IMG/VR virus record: IMGVR_UViG_3300005807_000006
Span: 1 to 50,738 of that record
Source of the DNA: a virus
Length of the DNA stretch: 50,738 nt
Strand: one strand, 5' to 3'
The translations under genes and the position numbers were made by a program. This document shows positions 31,858 through 38,765 of this stretch, piece by piece (position 1 is the first letter of the stretch; every line of letters begins with the position of its first letter). Below the pieces are notes generated by a model. The model was not told the DNA's origin, did not search any database, and was given only the letters and a program-made list of their open reading frames with translations.

Positions 31858-32255
31858 AATTTATACAGATCATTAGATTCGGCAATCAAGTCAGAATACA
31901 AAAAGAGCGTATTTTTAAGCACGTTGATTTGCTGCATATAAAAGCTGGTCAAGAATACAAATGCACTATTGAGGAATATGAAGAAGACAGAAGCCTTGAG
32001 CAAAATAGTTATTTTCATGTTGCAATAGTGCCAGCCTGCGCGACTTTGGGCTATACGAACGAAGAAGCAAAAGCCACATTGAAAGCCGAACTATTGCCGA
32101 TTAAAAAAGTGCGTAAACTTGATGGGTCTGTGACTCAAGAACTAACCCATACAGGAGATTTAGGTGTTAGAAAAATGTCAAAATTTATTGATGAGTGTAT
32201 TATTTTATTAGGAACTTACGGCGTAACAGTACAGCCACCAACTTGGAGAAATTAG
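31854..32255 (+). CDS. NinB-like recombination accessory protein
   Basis: 133 residues, GTG start within AGGTGA. The EDRSLEQNSYFHVAIVPACA segment and a Lys-rich centre (LLPIKKVRKLDGS) resemble NinB/Orf-type phage recombination proteins, which act with single-strand annealing. Position right after recT supports this; the assignment is tentative. Confidence 0.5.
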   Translation: MKFIQIIRFGNQVRIQKERIFKHVDLLHIKAGQEYKCTIEEYEEDRSLEQNSYFHVAIVPACATLGYTNEEAKATLKAELLPIKKVRKLDGSVTQELTHTGDLGVRKMSKFIDECIILLGTYGVTVQPPTWRN

Positions 32256-32256
32256 C

Positions 32257-32451
32257 ATGAAAGTTCCAGAAAAAAACATTACTTACGCATCCATAATATT
32301 TATTTTATCTATAGTTATTGTAATATTATTTTCTGATGCAAGCATAAAAAAAGAACAACAATATCAAACAACATGCGAAGCAAAAGGGCTTGAGCAAAAA
32401 CATTTTGAATATCAAGTTCAAGATAAAACTTTTAAAATATGGTGTAAATAA
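32257..32451 (+). CDS. Small membrane-anchored protein
   Basis: 64 residues with one N-terminal helix (SIIFILSIVIVILF) and a soluble tail with two Cys (TTCEAKG and WCK). The stop overlaps the next ATG (TAATG). Confidence 0.5.
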   Translation: MKVPEKNITYASIIFILSIVIVILFSDASIKKEQQYQTTCEAKGLEQKHFEYQVQDKTFKIWCK

Positions 32452-32627
32452 TGAAATGTCCTGAATGTGAAATCAACAATGCAGTAGACCTTGATTGTGA
32501 TAAATGCGATGCCAGCGGCTTGATCGCAAAAGACAATGAAGACATTGAATGTTATGATTGTGGCGGTCTAGGCTACATAGACGGATGGCATGAATGTTTA
32601 GGTTGTGGACACCAGTTTGAAGAATAA
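32451..32627 (+). CDS. Small multi-CxxC zinc protein
   Basis: 58 residues with four CxxC pairs (CPEC, CDKC, CYDCGG, CLGCGH), likely two zinc ribbons of a DnaJ-like kind. Role unknown; several such proteins occur in this genome. Confidence 0.55.
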   Translation: MKCPECEINNAVDLDCDKCDASGLIAKDNEDIECYDCGGLGYIDGWHECLGCGHQFEE

Positions 32628-32681
32628 TATCAGAAATGTCGGCAAATTGCAGACCTATATTAGGTAGATGAGGATCAACAA

Positions 32682-32921
32682 ATGAAAGCTTACATGGTAT
32701 TTGCAGGTTGCCCTATTGACGGATGTATCCTAGTTTATGCTGAAAGAGCGACAAAAGCTAGATCCATTGGATATGCTGAACTATTTAGTTGGGATTATGT
32801 AGAAACATCCGCGACCAGAAAGCCGGAATTCGATAAATATTATTCTGGCAAATGTATTATAGTAGAGAACAGTGAATTGCCGGAAGGTGTTGAATTTTAT
32901 ACTGAAATAGATTGTTGGTGA
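32682..32921 (+). CDS. Conserved small phage protein
   Basis: 79 residues. MVFAGCPIDGCILVYAERATKAR and the later WDYVETSATRKPEFDK match a common small phage family of unknown function. The ribosome site is weak (GAGGATCAACAA). Confidence 0.55.
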   Translation: MKAYMVFAGCPIDGCILVYAERATKARSIGYAELFSWDYVETSATRKPEFDKYYSGKCIIVENSELPEGVEFYTEIDCW

Positions 32922-32944
32922 AAATAACTAATGAGGATTAAAAA

Positions 32945-33172
32945 ATGAGTTCTTGTGAGAAATGCTGGCGCGATGCGTGTGGAGACCCTGAAAAATATGG
33001 TCTACTTGTTAACTTAAGAAAAGAAAACCCTTGCACGTTAGAAGAGCAAGCGGGTAAAGATGCGGCTTTATGTAAAAGTTGTGAAAGAAAAACAGTTCAC
33101 CAAATTTGTAATTTTTGCATCAATCGAAAATGTGAAATGTTTGCCGAGACAATAAAGAGGATTAACAAGTGA
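32945..33172 (+). CDS. Cys-rich phage protein
   Basis: 75 residues. CEKCWRDAC...NPCTLEEQAGKDAALCKSCERKTVHQICNFC holds eight Cys in pairs, probably two zinc sites. This pattern is widespread in phage early regions. GAGGATTAAAA upstream; the stop overlaps the next GTG. Confidence 0.6.
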   Translation: MSSCEKCWRDACGDPEKYGLLVNLRKENPCTLEEQAGKDAALCKSCERKTVHQICNFCINRKCEMFAETIKRINK

Positions 33173-33534
33173 ACGGAACGCCGAATAAGCTACAAAAAGA
33201 CTGGCATCAATATTTGAGAGATCGGGGCTGTTGTGTGCAAGATGAAATGTCTTACAGTCCATTATCAATACACCATATAATTGGTGCTAAAGCAAAACTT
33301 AAAGGCGTGAAAAAATTTGGCGAAAAATACGTTATTTGCTTAAGCTATTGGTGGCATCAAGATGGTCGAAATGGCGCAGCTAGACACATCAATAAAAAAG
33401 CGTTTGAGCTGGAAACTGGAAAAACTGAAAAAGAGTGGTTTATTGATTCGATGCAAAAATATAAGGACGAATACGGTCACATACATCTCGTAATGACCGA
33501 AGAAGAATATCAGATAATCAAGGCGAGAGCATGA
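33169..33534 (+). CDS. Ref-like HNH nuclease
   Basis: 121 residues, GTG start within an overlap. LSIHHIIGAKAKLKGVKKFG, CLSYWWHQDGRNGAARHINK and KTEKEWF resemble the P1 Ref/DUF968 group of HNH nucleases. P1 Ref cuts DNA in RecA-bound structures. It lies between zinc proteins and a VRR-NUC-like nuclease, in a recombination cluster. The exact activity is inferred. Confidence 0.6.
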   Translation: MNGTPNKLQKDWHQYLRDRGCCVQDEMSYSPLSIHHIIGAKAKLKGVKKFGEKYVICLSYWWHQDGRNGAARHINKKAFELETGKTEKEWFIDSMQKYKDEYGHIHLVMTEEEYQIIKARA

Positions 33535-34022
33535 GTCACACTAACCGATTTGACGCTCGCAGAGATGGAAATGAAAAAGAAATCGTGGAGGTTTTTGAAA
33601 GAATGGGACTTAGCGTTTATCGATTAGATCAGCCCCTAGATCTGTTAATTGGCTATGACAAGCGCAATTACCTAGTTGAAGTAAAAATGCCGGGTAAGAA
33701 TTTAAACGATAATCAAGTGGAATTTGTAGCTAATTGGAAAGGGCAATTTATTATCATAAGAACGATTGAGCAAGCGATAAAATTTGCTCACGAAATAAGA
33801 AAAATTACAAAGCGAGGTCAAAAGAGTCAAATGAATACACATGGATTAGATAGCCATTATTTCAATAAAAAATTAAAATGCATGGTTAGAGATATTGAAT
33901 GCTACACGCCAGACGAAATGTTTAATGAGCTAAGTCGGTTGATGATGGTTGCAGCAATGCAAGCTGGAATAAAAGCCACAATCAAAGTTAAATTTATTTC
34001 TAAAAAAAGTAAGGAGGCATAA
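33531..34022 (+). CDS. VRR-NUC / resolvase-like nuclease
   Basis: 163 residues. The N-terminal 90 show a PD-(D/E)xK layout: ARRDGNEKEIVEVFERMG, PLDLLIGYDKRNYLVEVKMPG (Asp then ExK) and NQVEFVANWKGQFIIIRT. Such phage nucleases cut branched DNA or prepare ends. The C-terminal 60 residues are a helical extension. It could partner RecT, since no other exonuclease is visible. Both ends overlap neighbours. Confidence 0.65.
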   Translation: MSHTNRFDARRDGNEKEIVEVFERMGLSVYRLDQPLDLLIGYDKRNYLVEVKMPGKNLNDNQVEFVANWKGQFIIIRTIEQAIKFAHEIRKITKRGQKSQMNTHGLDSHYFNKKLKCMVRDIECYTPDEMFNELSRLMMVAAMQAGIKATIKVKFISKKSKEA

Positions 34023-34291
34023 TGATTGAATTATTAGTTAGCGTAAACAAAAAGCCTGTTGATTTGGGCAATGGAATTACACGGCATAGCTCTATAAATA
34101 AATTATGTGCGATTGATAAAATCAGAATGACTTATAACGGCCACTATTACGCTCACTTAGTAAACAAAGAGAGTGACGCTCCATTCAACTCAGGAGGAGA
34201 ATGGGGGTCGTGGGTTGGTTTTTTTAAGAAAGAAAATAAGCATGTGCGACTACCTATTATCAAAATTGAAAGGCAAGAAGTAGATGTATAA
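34022..34291 (+). CDS. Last early-region protein, next to cassette block 2
   Basis: 89 residues (MIELLVSVNKKPVDLGNGIT...), beta-rich with WGSWVGFF. AGGAGGCATA is its ribosome site and its ATG overlaps the nuclease stop, so it is a phage operon gene. Its own stop region (TATAAC) runs into a truncated attC, the left edge of block 2. It might instead be the last part of a cassette; the operon overlap favours phage. Confidence 0.55.
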   Translation: MIELLVSVNKKPVDLGNGITRHSSINKLCAIDKIRMTYNGHYYAHLVNKESDAPFNSGGEWGSWVGFFKKENKHVRLPIIKIERQEVDV

Positions 34292-34327
34292 CAATTAAGT
34301 TAACTTGCTTGAATGGAGCGCAGCGTA
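34288..34327 (+). other. Truncated attC at block 2 left edge
   Basis: TATAACAATTAAGTTAACTT followed by GAGCGCAGCG resembles the left half of an attC, but the GTTA right core is missing before the next ATG. Confidence 0.5.
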
Positions 34328-34618
34328 ATGAAAATCAAAGTTAAACGCCTTGTTATCTTTTTACATTGCTGGTTTTTCGGGCATGTGCCAGATGATAAAA
34401 ACACAGTATTTGATACAGATGAATATACCTATGGCTGGCATATGATGTGTAAGCGTTGCGGAATATTGGATATAGAACAGCACGAACTTATGACTGGCAG
34501 CAGAAGTTATAAGGTTAAGCAATTTGTGATTTTCTGGCTCTATCGTAGATGGTGTCCGGAGCCATGCAAAGACTGCGGTAGTCGATTCGGCAAGCACGAT
34601 AACTGCATACCGTTTTGA
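34328..34618 (+). CDS. Zinc-binding cassette protein
   Basis: 96 residues from ATG 34328 (an in-frame ATG at 34313 is also possible, inside the truncated attC). CKRCGILD near residue 44 and CKDCGSRFGKHDNC at the end give two Cys clusters. Aromatic-rich centre (FVIFWLYRRW). Function unknown. Confidence 0.6.
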   Translation: MKIKVKRLVIFLHCWFFGHVPDDKNTVFDTDEYTYGWHMMCKRCGILDIEQHELMTGSRSYKVKQFVIFWLYRRWCPEPCKDCGSRFGKHDNCIPF

Positions 34619-34619
34619 A

Positions 34620-34677
34620 AGATAACGGCTTTAATAAGCAGCTAAGTGCAACGAACGACATGAAGGAATTGTTATGC
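34620..34677 (+). other. attC site
   Basis: GATAACGGCTTTAATAAGCA to GTTATGC (34671-34677). Related to sites 1 and 5 in its left half but with a different right half. The next gene starts on the ATG of its right core. Confidence 0.75.
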
Positions 34678-34907
34678 AAATTGAATTGATGAGGAGAACC
34701 GCAACGGCATTGATGCCAGGGCAATCCATAAAAATTTCCCGAGACAAGATGGTAACGGCGGCTGAAGGTATTCTTTACTCTCTGCTATTTTCTGTACGCA
34801 GAGTGGATATTAAGATCTTTGCGGAACAGGTGGCGCAAAACTGGGGGGTTACGATGACTGAGGACGCTATGACGGGCGAATGGACAATGTTCAAGCCGCA
34901 TGCATAA
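34674..34907 (+). CDS. Cassette protein, unknown
   Basis: 77 residues (MQIELMRRTATALMPGQSIK...), richer in GC than phage genes. SIKISRDKMVTAAEGILYSL suggests a small alpha/beta fold. The start codon lies in the right core of the preceding attC. Confidence 0.6.
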   Translation: MQIELMRRTATALMPGQSIKISRDKMVTAAEGILYSLLFSVRRVDIKIFAEQVAQNWGVTMTEDAMTGEWTMFKPHA

Positions 34908-35001
34908 CGCCATGCTCAGGAGCGCAAAAAGCACCCACTGAACTTTAAATTTAACTAAAAACCGCGGCGTTTTTTGTGTCGCCTGGAGCTAATTGTTATG
35001 T
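34902..35001 (+). other. Long attC site (about 100 bp)
   Basis: ATAACGCCATGCTCAGGAGC to GTTATG (34995-35000), the longest site here, with an AT-rich middle and a GCGGCGTTTTTTGTGTCGC arm. The next gene's ATG (34998) is in the right core. Confidence 0.7.
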
Positions 35002-35198
35002 ATGAATGCACAGCAAAGCAGTACTGGAAAAAGATTTACAGGGTAATGCGCGTGGCAATACGCGAAGCAAATAAGGCCAGCATGGATGTGATGATCTACG
35101 GCACGGGCGCAGTAATGATCCCTAAAGATGGTGGCGACCCAAAACACGTCCCTCTTGCTAATTTGGACATGAATAATTTAACTGATCATAGGGAATAA
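34998..35198 (+). CDS. Cassette protein, unknown
   Basis: 66 residues from ATG 34998 (a GTG further upstream is inside the attC). MYECTAKQYWKKIYRVMRVAI... is helical and basic, then a GTGAVMIPKDGG beta turn. Start codon formed by the attC right core. Confidence 0.55.
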   Translation: MYECTAKQYWKKIYRVMRVAIREANKASMDVMIYGTGAVMIPKDGGDPKHVPLANLDMNNLTDHRE

Positions 35199-35253
35199 CG
35201 ACCTTGAGCTAACCTGTGAGCGGTAGCGAATCCGGTTAAGTGATTGGTTATAC
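35193..35253 (+). other. attC site
   Basis: AATAACGACCTTGAGCTAAC to GTTATAC (35247-35253). AGCTAACC near 35209 and CCGGTTAAGT near 35232 form the stem. The truncated site at 38215 begins the same way. Confidence 0.8.
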
Positions 35254-35276
35254 AGATTTAATACGAGGATTATAAA

Positions 35277-35555
35277 ATGAAAATTAATTTACAGGTTAAT
35301 ATTGATGGAATGTACTGGAGTGGTGGTGCTGGTATTGAGGTGCCGGAATTATATAGGAAATGTTTTGAGCCAATGAAAACAGGTGATGAGCCGCTTGTCG
35401 CTATGGTTACTGGCGAGATTATGGAGCAAGAAGCTAATATTGTAATGAAAACAAGAAGTGATGCCGCCGAGATATTAGGGCGAGAATTAGCAGAGCTAAT
35501 AGTTCGTGAGATGAAAGCAAAAGATACGCACAATGGTTACGAGAAGGCTGTATAA
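35277..35555 (+). CDS. Cassette protein, unknown
   Basis: 92 residues. MKINLQVNIDGMYWSGGAGI... then a helical C-terminal half (AAEILGRELAELIVREMKAK). GAGGAT upstream. The stop is in the following attC left core. Confidence 0.6.
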   Translation: MKINLQVNIDGMYWSGGAGIEVPELYRKCFEPMKTGDEPLVAMVTGEIMEQEANIVMKTRSDAAEILGRELAELIVREMKAKDTHNGYEKAV

Positions 35556-35611
35556 CGACCTTGAATTAAAAAGCGCCGTTTTTTGGCGTCTTTTTGAATG
35601 ATTTGTTATGT
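35550..35611 (+). other. attC site
   Basis: TATAACGACCTTGAATTAAA to GTTATG at 35605-35610. AAAAAGCGCC pairs with GGCGTCTTTTT around a short T loop, with one unpaired base. Confidence 0.8.
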
Positions 35612-35628
35612 GATTTACGGAGGACATT

Positions 35629-35820
35629 ATGACAGAAGACAGAATTGAAAAAATACAAAAATTAAACAGCGAGATAAAAAACTTTAAGGACTGCTACTGC
35701 GGCATTGAATTGTGGGGTGGTAGAGATACTTTTGTAAGTGCCGAGGTATTGATGTATTTTTTGATCGAGAATCCACACTTCCAAGAGATCGCGGATAATA
35801 TTAATAAAATGGACACGTAA
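35629..35820 (+). CDS. Cassette protein, unknown
   Basis: 63 residues (MTEDRIEKIQKLNSEIKNFK...), two helices around CYCGIELWGG. GGAGG upstream. TAA is the start of the next attC. Confidence 0.55.
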   Translation: MTEDRIEKIQKLNSEIKNFKDCYCGIELWGGRDTFVSAEVLMYFLIENPHFQEIADNINKMDT

Positions 35821-35876
35821 CGATTAAGTTAAAGGGCGCGGCTTTATCGCGTCCATTTTGAACGCTCTGTATAACA
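35815..35876 (+). other. attC-like site with altered right core
   Basis: GTAACGATTAAGTTAAAGGG on the left. GGGCGCGG and CGCGTCCATTTTGAAC form the stem. The right end reads GTATAAC and not GTTA, so it may be inactive. Confidence 0.65.
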
Positions 35877-35892
35877 AAGCGAGGAGATAAAG

Positions 35893-36057
35893 ATGATTTT
35901 AAAAGATGCGTATGATGAAGGCGGAAAGCTTCTTGGTGATGAATGTGTAGATTTATCAGGATTACAGGAAGACACTAAGAAAGCGATAATGCAATTAATT
36001 TACCTTGATGAAACTGTAGATATTTATAATGACGCGCTGAATAAGAAGACTACATAA
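35893..36057 (+). CDS. Cassette protein, acidic, unknown
   Basis: 54 residues (MILKDAYDEGGKLLGDECVD...), helical and acidic. GAGGAG upstream. No family recognised. Confidence 0.55.
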   Translation: MILKDAYDEGGKLLGDECVDLSGLQEDTKKAIMQLIYLDETVDIYNDALNKKTT

Positions 36058-36118
36058 TGACCATATTCAGAAGTGAACGAGTGCCAGCGAGTGAATCTGT
36101 TGGAGCTATTTGTTATAT
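36052..36118 (+). other. attC site
   Basis: ACATAATGACCATATTCAGA to GTTATAT (36112-36118), with CAGCGAGTGAATCTG in the middle. Close relative of the site at 38496. The left core is TAAT. Confidence 0.75.
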
Positions 36119-36138
36119 TTTTTTAAGAGGGTTTATAT

Positions 36139-36339
36139 ATGATAATTATTGATAAAGGCGTGGCCATGCCTACCGAAAATGGACGCTGCAAATACCCGTG
36201 GAAAGATATGGAGGTTGGTGATTCTTTTTCACTACCTAAGTTAAGTATCTCAACAGGCGCGGTAAATGAACGATATAAGCCGAAGAAGTTTGTTGCTCGT
36301 AAAGACGGCGATGGTTATCGCGTGTGGCGGATTAAGTAA
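36139..36339 (+). CDS. Small phage/cassette protein (DUF7303-like)
   Basis: 66 residues. YPWKDMEVGDSFSLP and KFVARKDGDGYRVWRI fit a small family common in phages, annotated DUF7303-like; the match is by eye. AGAGGG upstream. Confidence 0.55.
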   Translation: MIIIDKGVAMPTENGRCKYPWKDMEVGDSFSLPKLSISTGAVNERYKPKKFVARKDGDGYRVWRIK

Positions 36340-36396
36340 ATATAATACTAAGTTAAAAAGCGCGTCTTTTGCGTCTTTTTGAATGACCGGTTATTT
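36340..36396 (+). other. attC site
   Basis: TATAATACTAAGTTAAAAAG to GTTATTT (36390-36396). The interior and the downstream leader are almost identical to 38760-38845. Confidence 0.8.
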
Positions 36397-36422
36397 AATT
36401 TAAATAAATGCGAGGAAATAAA

Positions 36423-36704
36423 ATGAAATTACCTATAAATTATGAGAATCTGCACTACACAGAAAGAAGGGCTGTGCGTGAGGAGTATGTTAAGCAGCAA
36501 GATGGGAAGTGCAGCCATTGCGGAGAGCCGCTAAATTGTAAGCCTGCTGGTAATATAGTAAATAAACATGTAGATAAAAAACTATTCCCAACAGGCTTTT
36601 TTAAGTGGCCAGTGCATCTGCACCATAGCCATAATACAGGTATGACTATTGGAGCGGTGCATAACCATTGTAATGCGGTGCTGTGGCAATACCACGGCGA
36701 ATGA
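36423..36704 (+). CDS. HNH nuclease-like cassette protein
   Basis: 93 residues from ATG 36423 with GCGAGGAAATAAA upstream (an earlier in-frame ATG overlaps that site). CSHCGEPLN (about 29-37), HLHHSHNTGMTIGAVHNHCN and AVLWQYH form an HNH zinc-nuclease pattern. HNH proteins nick or cut DNA; here it could serve phage defence or packaging. The role is inferred. Confidence 0.7.
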   Translation: MKLPINYENLHYTERRAVREEYVKQQDGKCSHCGEPLNCKPAGNIVNKHVDKKLFPTGFFKWPVHLHHSHNTGMTIGAVHNHCNAVLWQYHGE

Positions 36705-36705
36705 C

Positions 36706-36792
36706 ACATAACGACATTTAATAACCTGCGGCATAAATAGCTTGCAGTAAACACGATGAGGGTTGACCGTCTGGTTGATTTTATTGTTATAT
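36706..36792 (+). other. attC site (about 87 bp)
   Basis: CATAACGACATTTAATAACC to GTTATAT (36786-36792). A long site with a TGCGGCATAAATAGCTTGCAG inner stem, unlike its neighbours. Confidence 0.7.
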
Positions 36793-36814
36793 TTTTTAAT
36801 TGGAGGATTTTAAA

Positions 36815-37045
36815 ATGAGTGAAGATTTTATAAGGAATAGCTTGGTAACTGCTTTTGTATGCGTTGAGTGCGGTAGCAATTTAAGTCTATCTTATAAAAG
36901 CAAGAAAGGCAGCGGTAGAATGGTAGATGATGAGCCAACAGGCGCGGCAATGGTTAAAAACGTGATTTACATTTACCCTTGTGAAAAATGCCTAGAGCCT
37001 GCCATTAAAGCTAAACAGGCAGTAATGGCTTTAATGGAAATATAA
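36815..37045 (+). CDS. Zinc-binding cassette protein
   Basis: 76 residues from ATG 36815 with GGAGG upstream (the upstream TTG is on that site). CVECGSNLSLSY (about 16-27) and CEKCLEPA (about 57-64) hold two CxxC pairs, probably one zinc ribbon. Confidence 0.6.
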   Translation: MSEDFIRNSLVTAFVCVECGSNLSLSYKSKKGSGRMVDDEPTGAAMVKNVIYIYPCEKCLEPAIKAKQAVMALMEI

Positions 37046-37120
37046 CATCAAGTTAAGAAGCGGTTAAATATGCAATGACGAGGGACTCAAATTCTGGTGG
37101 GAAAGTCAGAGTTTATAATT
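37040..37120 (+). other. Degenerate attC-like site
   Basis: TATAACATCAAGTTAAGAAG on the left, but the right end reads GAGTTTATAA with no clear GTTA core. Probably an eroded site, or two fused parts. Confidence 0.5.
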
Positions 37121-37140
37121 TTTAACTGAGGAAATAGAAG

Positions 37141-37380
37141 ATGAAATTTGAGCCAAATGATTTTTTTGGAACAGTACATGTACAGGTTAAACACAGCAAG
37201 TTACTTGCTAATGGAGAGCCTAACAATTTTTGGCGAAATGCACTCTATGTGTGTCAGCAAGATGATGCACATGTAGTGATTTATGCAGATGGCACAAAAG
37301 AAGTCCTAAAACAAAGAACGAAAATACGAATGACACATGACGGCTTTAATAAGCCGCTAAGTGAAACGAAGTCGGATTGA
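37141..37380 (+). CDS. Cassette protein whose frame runs through its attC
   Basis: 79 residues (MKFEPNDFFGTVHVQVKHSK...). The last 14 codons or so (HDGFNKPLSETKSD) are encoded by the following attC, whose left core has become TGAC, so the frame is not closed at the usual place. GAGGAAATAGA upstream. The native C-terminus may have been lost by a frameshift or by the core mutation. Confidence 0.55.
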   Translation: MKFEPNDFFGTVHVQVKHSKLLANGEPNNFWRNALYVCQQDDAHVVIYADGTKEVLKQRTKIRMTHDGFNKPLSETKSD

Positions 37381-37394
37381 TTTATTGGTTATAT
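37335..37394 (+). other. attC site with mutated left core
   Basis: CATGACGGCTTTAATAAGCC (TGAC for TAAC) to GTTATAT (37388-37394). Otherwise a near copy of sites 1 and 5. Confidence 0.75.
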
Positions 37395-37412
37395 TTTAAA
37401 TGAGGATTAATT

Positions 37413-37625
37413 ATGGGTTATGAAAAACCAGAAGCGGATGAGTGGGTTCAGCCGGTAAGAAAAGATTACAAGTTAGCCTGCTGTGATTGCGGGTTAGTGC
37501 ATAACATGGATTTTAGAATTAAAAAAGGCCGGATTCAATTTAGGGTACGGCGCAATAATAGAGCTACTGCTGGTATGCGGGTCGGGATGGGGCTAAGAAA
37601 GAAAAAAGACGGGACATGGCTTTAA
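37413..37625 (+). CDS. Small basic zinc-like cassette protein
   Basis: 70 residues. KLACCDCGLVHNMDFRIKKG, then a run of Arg (RVRRNNRATAGMR). This pattern is frequent in phage and cassette small proteins. GAGGAT upstream. Confidence 0.6.
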   Translation: MGYEKPEADEWVQPVRKDYKLACCDCGLVHNMDFRIKKGRIQFRVRRNNRATAGMRVGMGLRKKKDGTWL

Positions 37626-37629
37626 TTGA

Positions 37630-37690
37630 TACCTAACGTCAAGTTAAAAAGCGCGTTTAGCGTCCGATTTTGAACGCCTTTTTATGCGGG
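37630..37690 (+). other. Degenerate attC site
   Basis: CCTAACGTCAAGTTAAAAAG with a GCGCG / CGTCCG stem, but the right end reads TTTTATGCG and not GTTATGC. Confidence 0.6.
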
Positions 37691-37706
37691 GTAAAAGGAT
37701 AAACAA

Positions 37707-37964
37707 ATGCAACAAACAAAACTAAGCTCTTTAATTGAGTCATTTATAAATGTATTAATTGGGTATGGAGTAGCTTTAATTTCACAATTATTAATTTTCC
37801 CGATGTTTGGTATTCATGTTTCTCTAAGTACAAATTTATATATAGGCGCATGGTTTACGCTTATCAGTTTAATTCGCAGCTACATTATACGGCGATGGTT
37901 TAATGCAAAATTACATAATGCGGCGCAAGCTTTAGCTAAACAAGGTGCCGAACGATTCAGATAA
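37707..37964 (+). CDS. DUF7220-like membrane protein (cassette)
   Basis: 85 residues. Two hydrophobic helices, INVLIGYGVALISQLLIFPM and LYIGAWFTLISLIRSYI, then a basic RRWFN tail. A very common small phage/cassette membrane family of unknown role. AAAAGGAT upstream. Confidence 0.7.
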   Translation: MQQTKLSSLIESFINVLIGYGVALISQLLIFPMFGIHVSLSTNLYIGAWFTLISLIRSYIIRRWFNAKLHNAAQALAKQGAERFR

Positions 37965-38009
37965 CCAGCAGGCGGGTCTTATCGACTGTCTGCAATTGCC
38001 TTGTTATGT
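37959..38009 (+). other. attC site (short)
   Basis: AGATAACCAGCAGGCGGGTC to GTTATG (38003-38008). GCAG near 37968 and CTGC near 37990 close a short stem. Confidence 0.7.
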
Positions 38010-38028
38010 GCAGGGCATGGAGGTAAAA

Positions 38029-38220
38029 ATGAACGAAGAACAAACAGAAATGGAAAAATGCACAATCTACACGCGCCGAGGTGATAGGTATGAGATTAAG
38101 TGCAGACTTGGATTGTGGAGTGTTGATGCACCATACGGGTTGGCTTTGATAAATGAGGCTAATCACTATTTTCAGCAATACAAAGCTGATGGAGAATACA
38201 ACAAGTTACTTGATACATAA
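38029..38220 (+). CDS. Cassette protein, unknown
   Basis: 63 residues from ATG 38029, with GGAGG at 38019-38023; longer in-frame starts fall in the previous gene or attC. MNEEQTEMEKCTIYTRRGDR... then ALINEANHYFQQY, a small mixed fold. Confidence 0.55.
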   Translation: MNEEQTEMEKCTIYTRRGDRYEIKCRLGLWSVDAPYGLALINEANHYFQQYKADGEYNKLLDT

Positions 38221-38249
38221 CGATCTTGAGCTAACAGGAGAGGAACGAA
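38215..38249 (+). other. Truncated attC
   Basis: CATAACGATCTTGAGCTAAC then GAGAGG and the next ATG. It matches the first half of the site at 35193, but the right half and GTTA core are missing, so a deletion joined two cassettes. Confidence 0.65.
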
Positions 38250-38501
38250 ATGAACAAAGTAAATGTAGAGACGAATCCAGTTAAGCGGCATATTATGCGT
38301 AGCGATAAAGGAATATTGGATTGGCTGCAAAATGAATGCGGTGGATCGTTTAGCTGTAAGCGACAAAGAGACCCTTTTGTCGCTTCACCCACCTTTGGTA
38401 ACCTAGACGAGTGGCAGATATTTACCATTCCTTCGCAGCACGTTAAAGGCGTAAGCATAAGGGATGCTTTTAGCAATGCAATGAATAAGTGTGGCGCATA
38501 A
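38250..38501 (+). CDS. Cassette protein, unknown
   Basis: 83 residues (MNKVNVETNPVKRHIMRSDK...). Helical, with CGGSFSCKRQRD in the middle. GAGAGGAACGAA upstream. Stop within the next attC left core. Confidence 0.55.
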   Translation: MNKVNVETNPVKRHIMRSDKGILDWLQNECGGSFSCKRQRDPFVASPTFGNLDEWQIFTIPSQHVKGVSIRDAFSNAMNKCGA

Positions 38502-38562
38502 CGGACATGCTCAGAAGTGAGCGAGCGACAGCGAGTGAATCTGCTGGAGCTACTGGTTATAT
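38496..38562 (+). other. attC site
   Basis: CATAACGGACATGCTCAGAA to GTTATAT (38556-38562). Same family as 36052; CAGCGAGTGAATCTGCTGGA is the shared arm. Confidence 0.8.
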
Positions 38563-38579
38563 TTTTATTGGAGAATGTT

Positions 38580-38765
38580 ATGTGTAAATATATTGAGGTT
38601 AAAAATGGTGCGCCACATCCCCGCACAAGATGGTCAAGCGAGTGCGGGTTTGATCTAGTTTTAATGCAAGGATATACACCTAATTTTGGCAAGCAAGAAG
38701 AATATGATAAAAAAATATTACCCGCTGGTGGGTGCATGAAATGTAAAGCCGAGATTGAAACATAA
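38580..38765 (+). CDS. Cys-containing cassette protein
   Basis: 61 residues from ATG 38580 (GGAG upstream). MCKYIEVKNGAPHPRTRWSS... with a CMKCKAE end; the first and last Cys could bind one zinc. Confidence 0.55.
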   Translation: MCKYIEVKNGAPHPRTRWSSECGFDLVLMQGYTPNFGKQEEYDKKILPAGGCMKCKAEIET

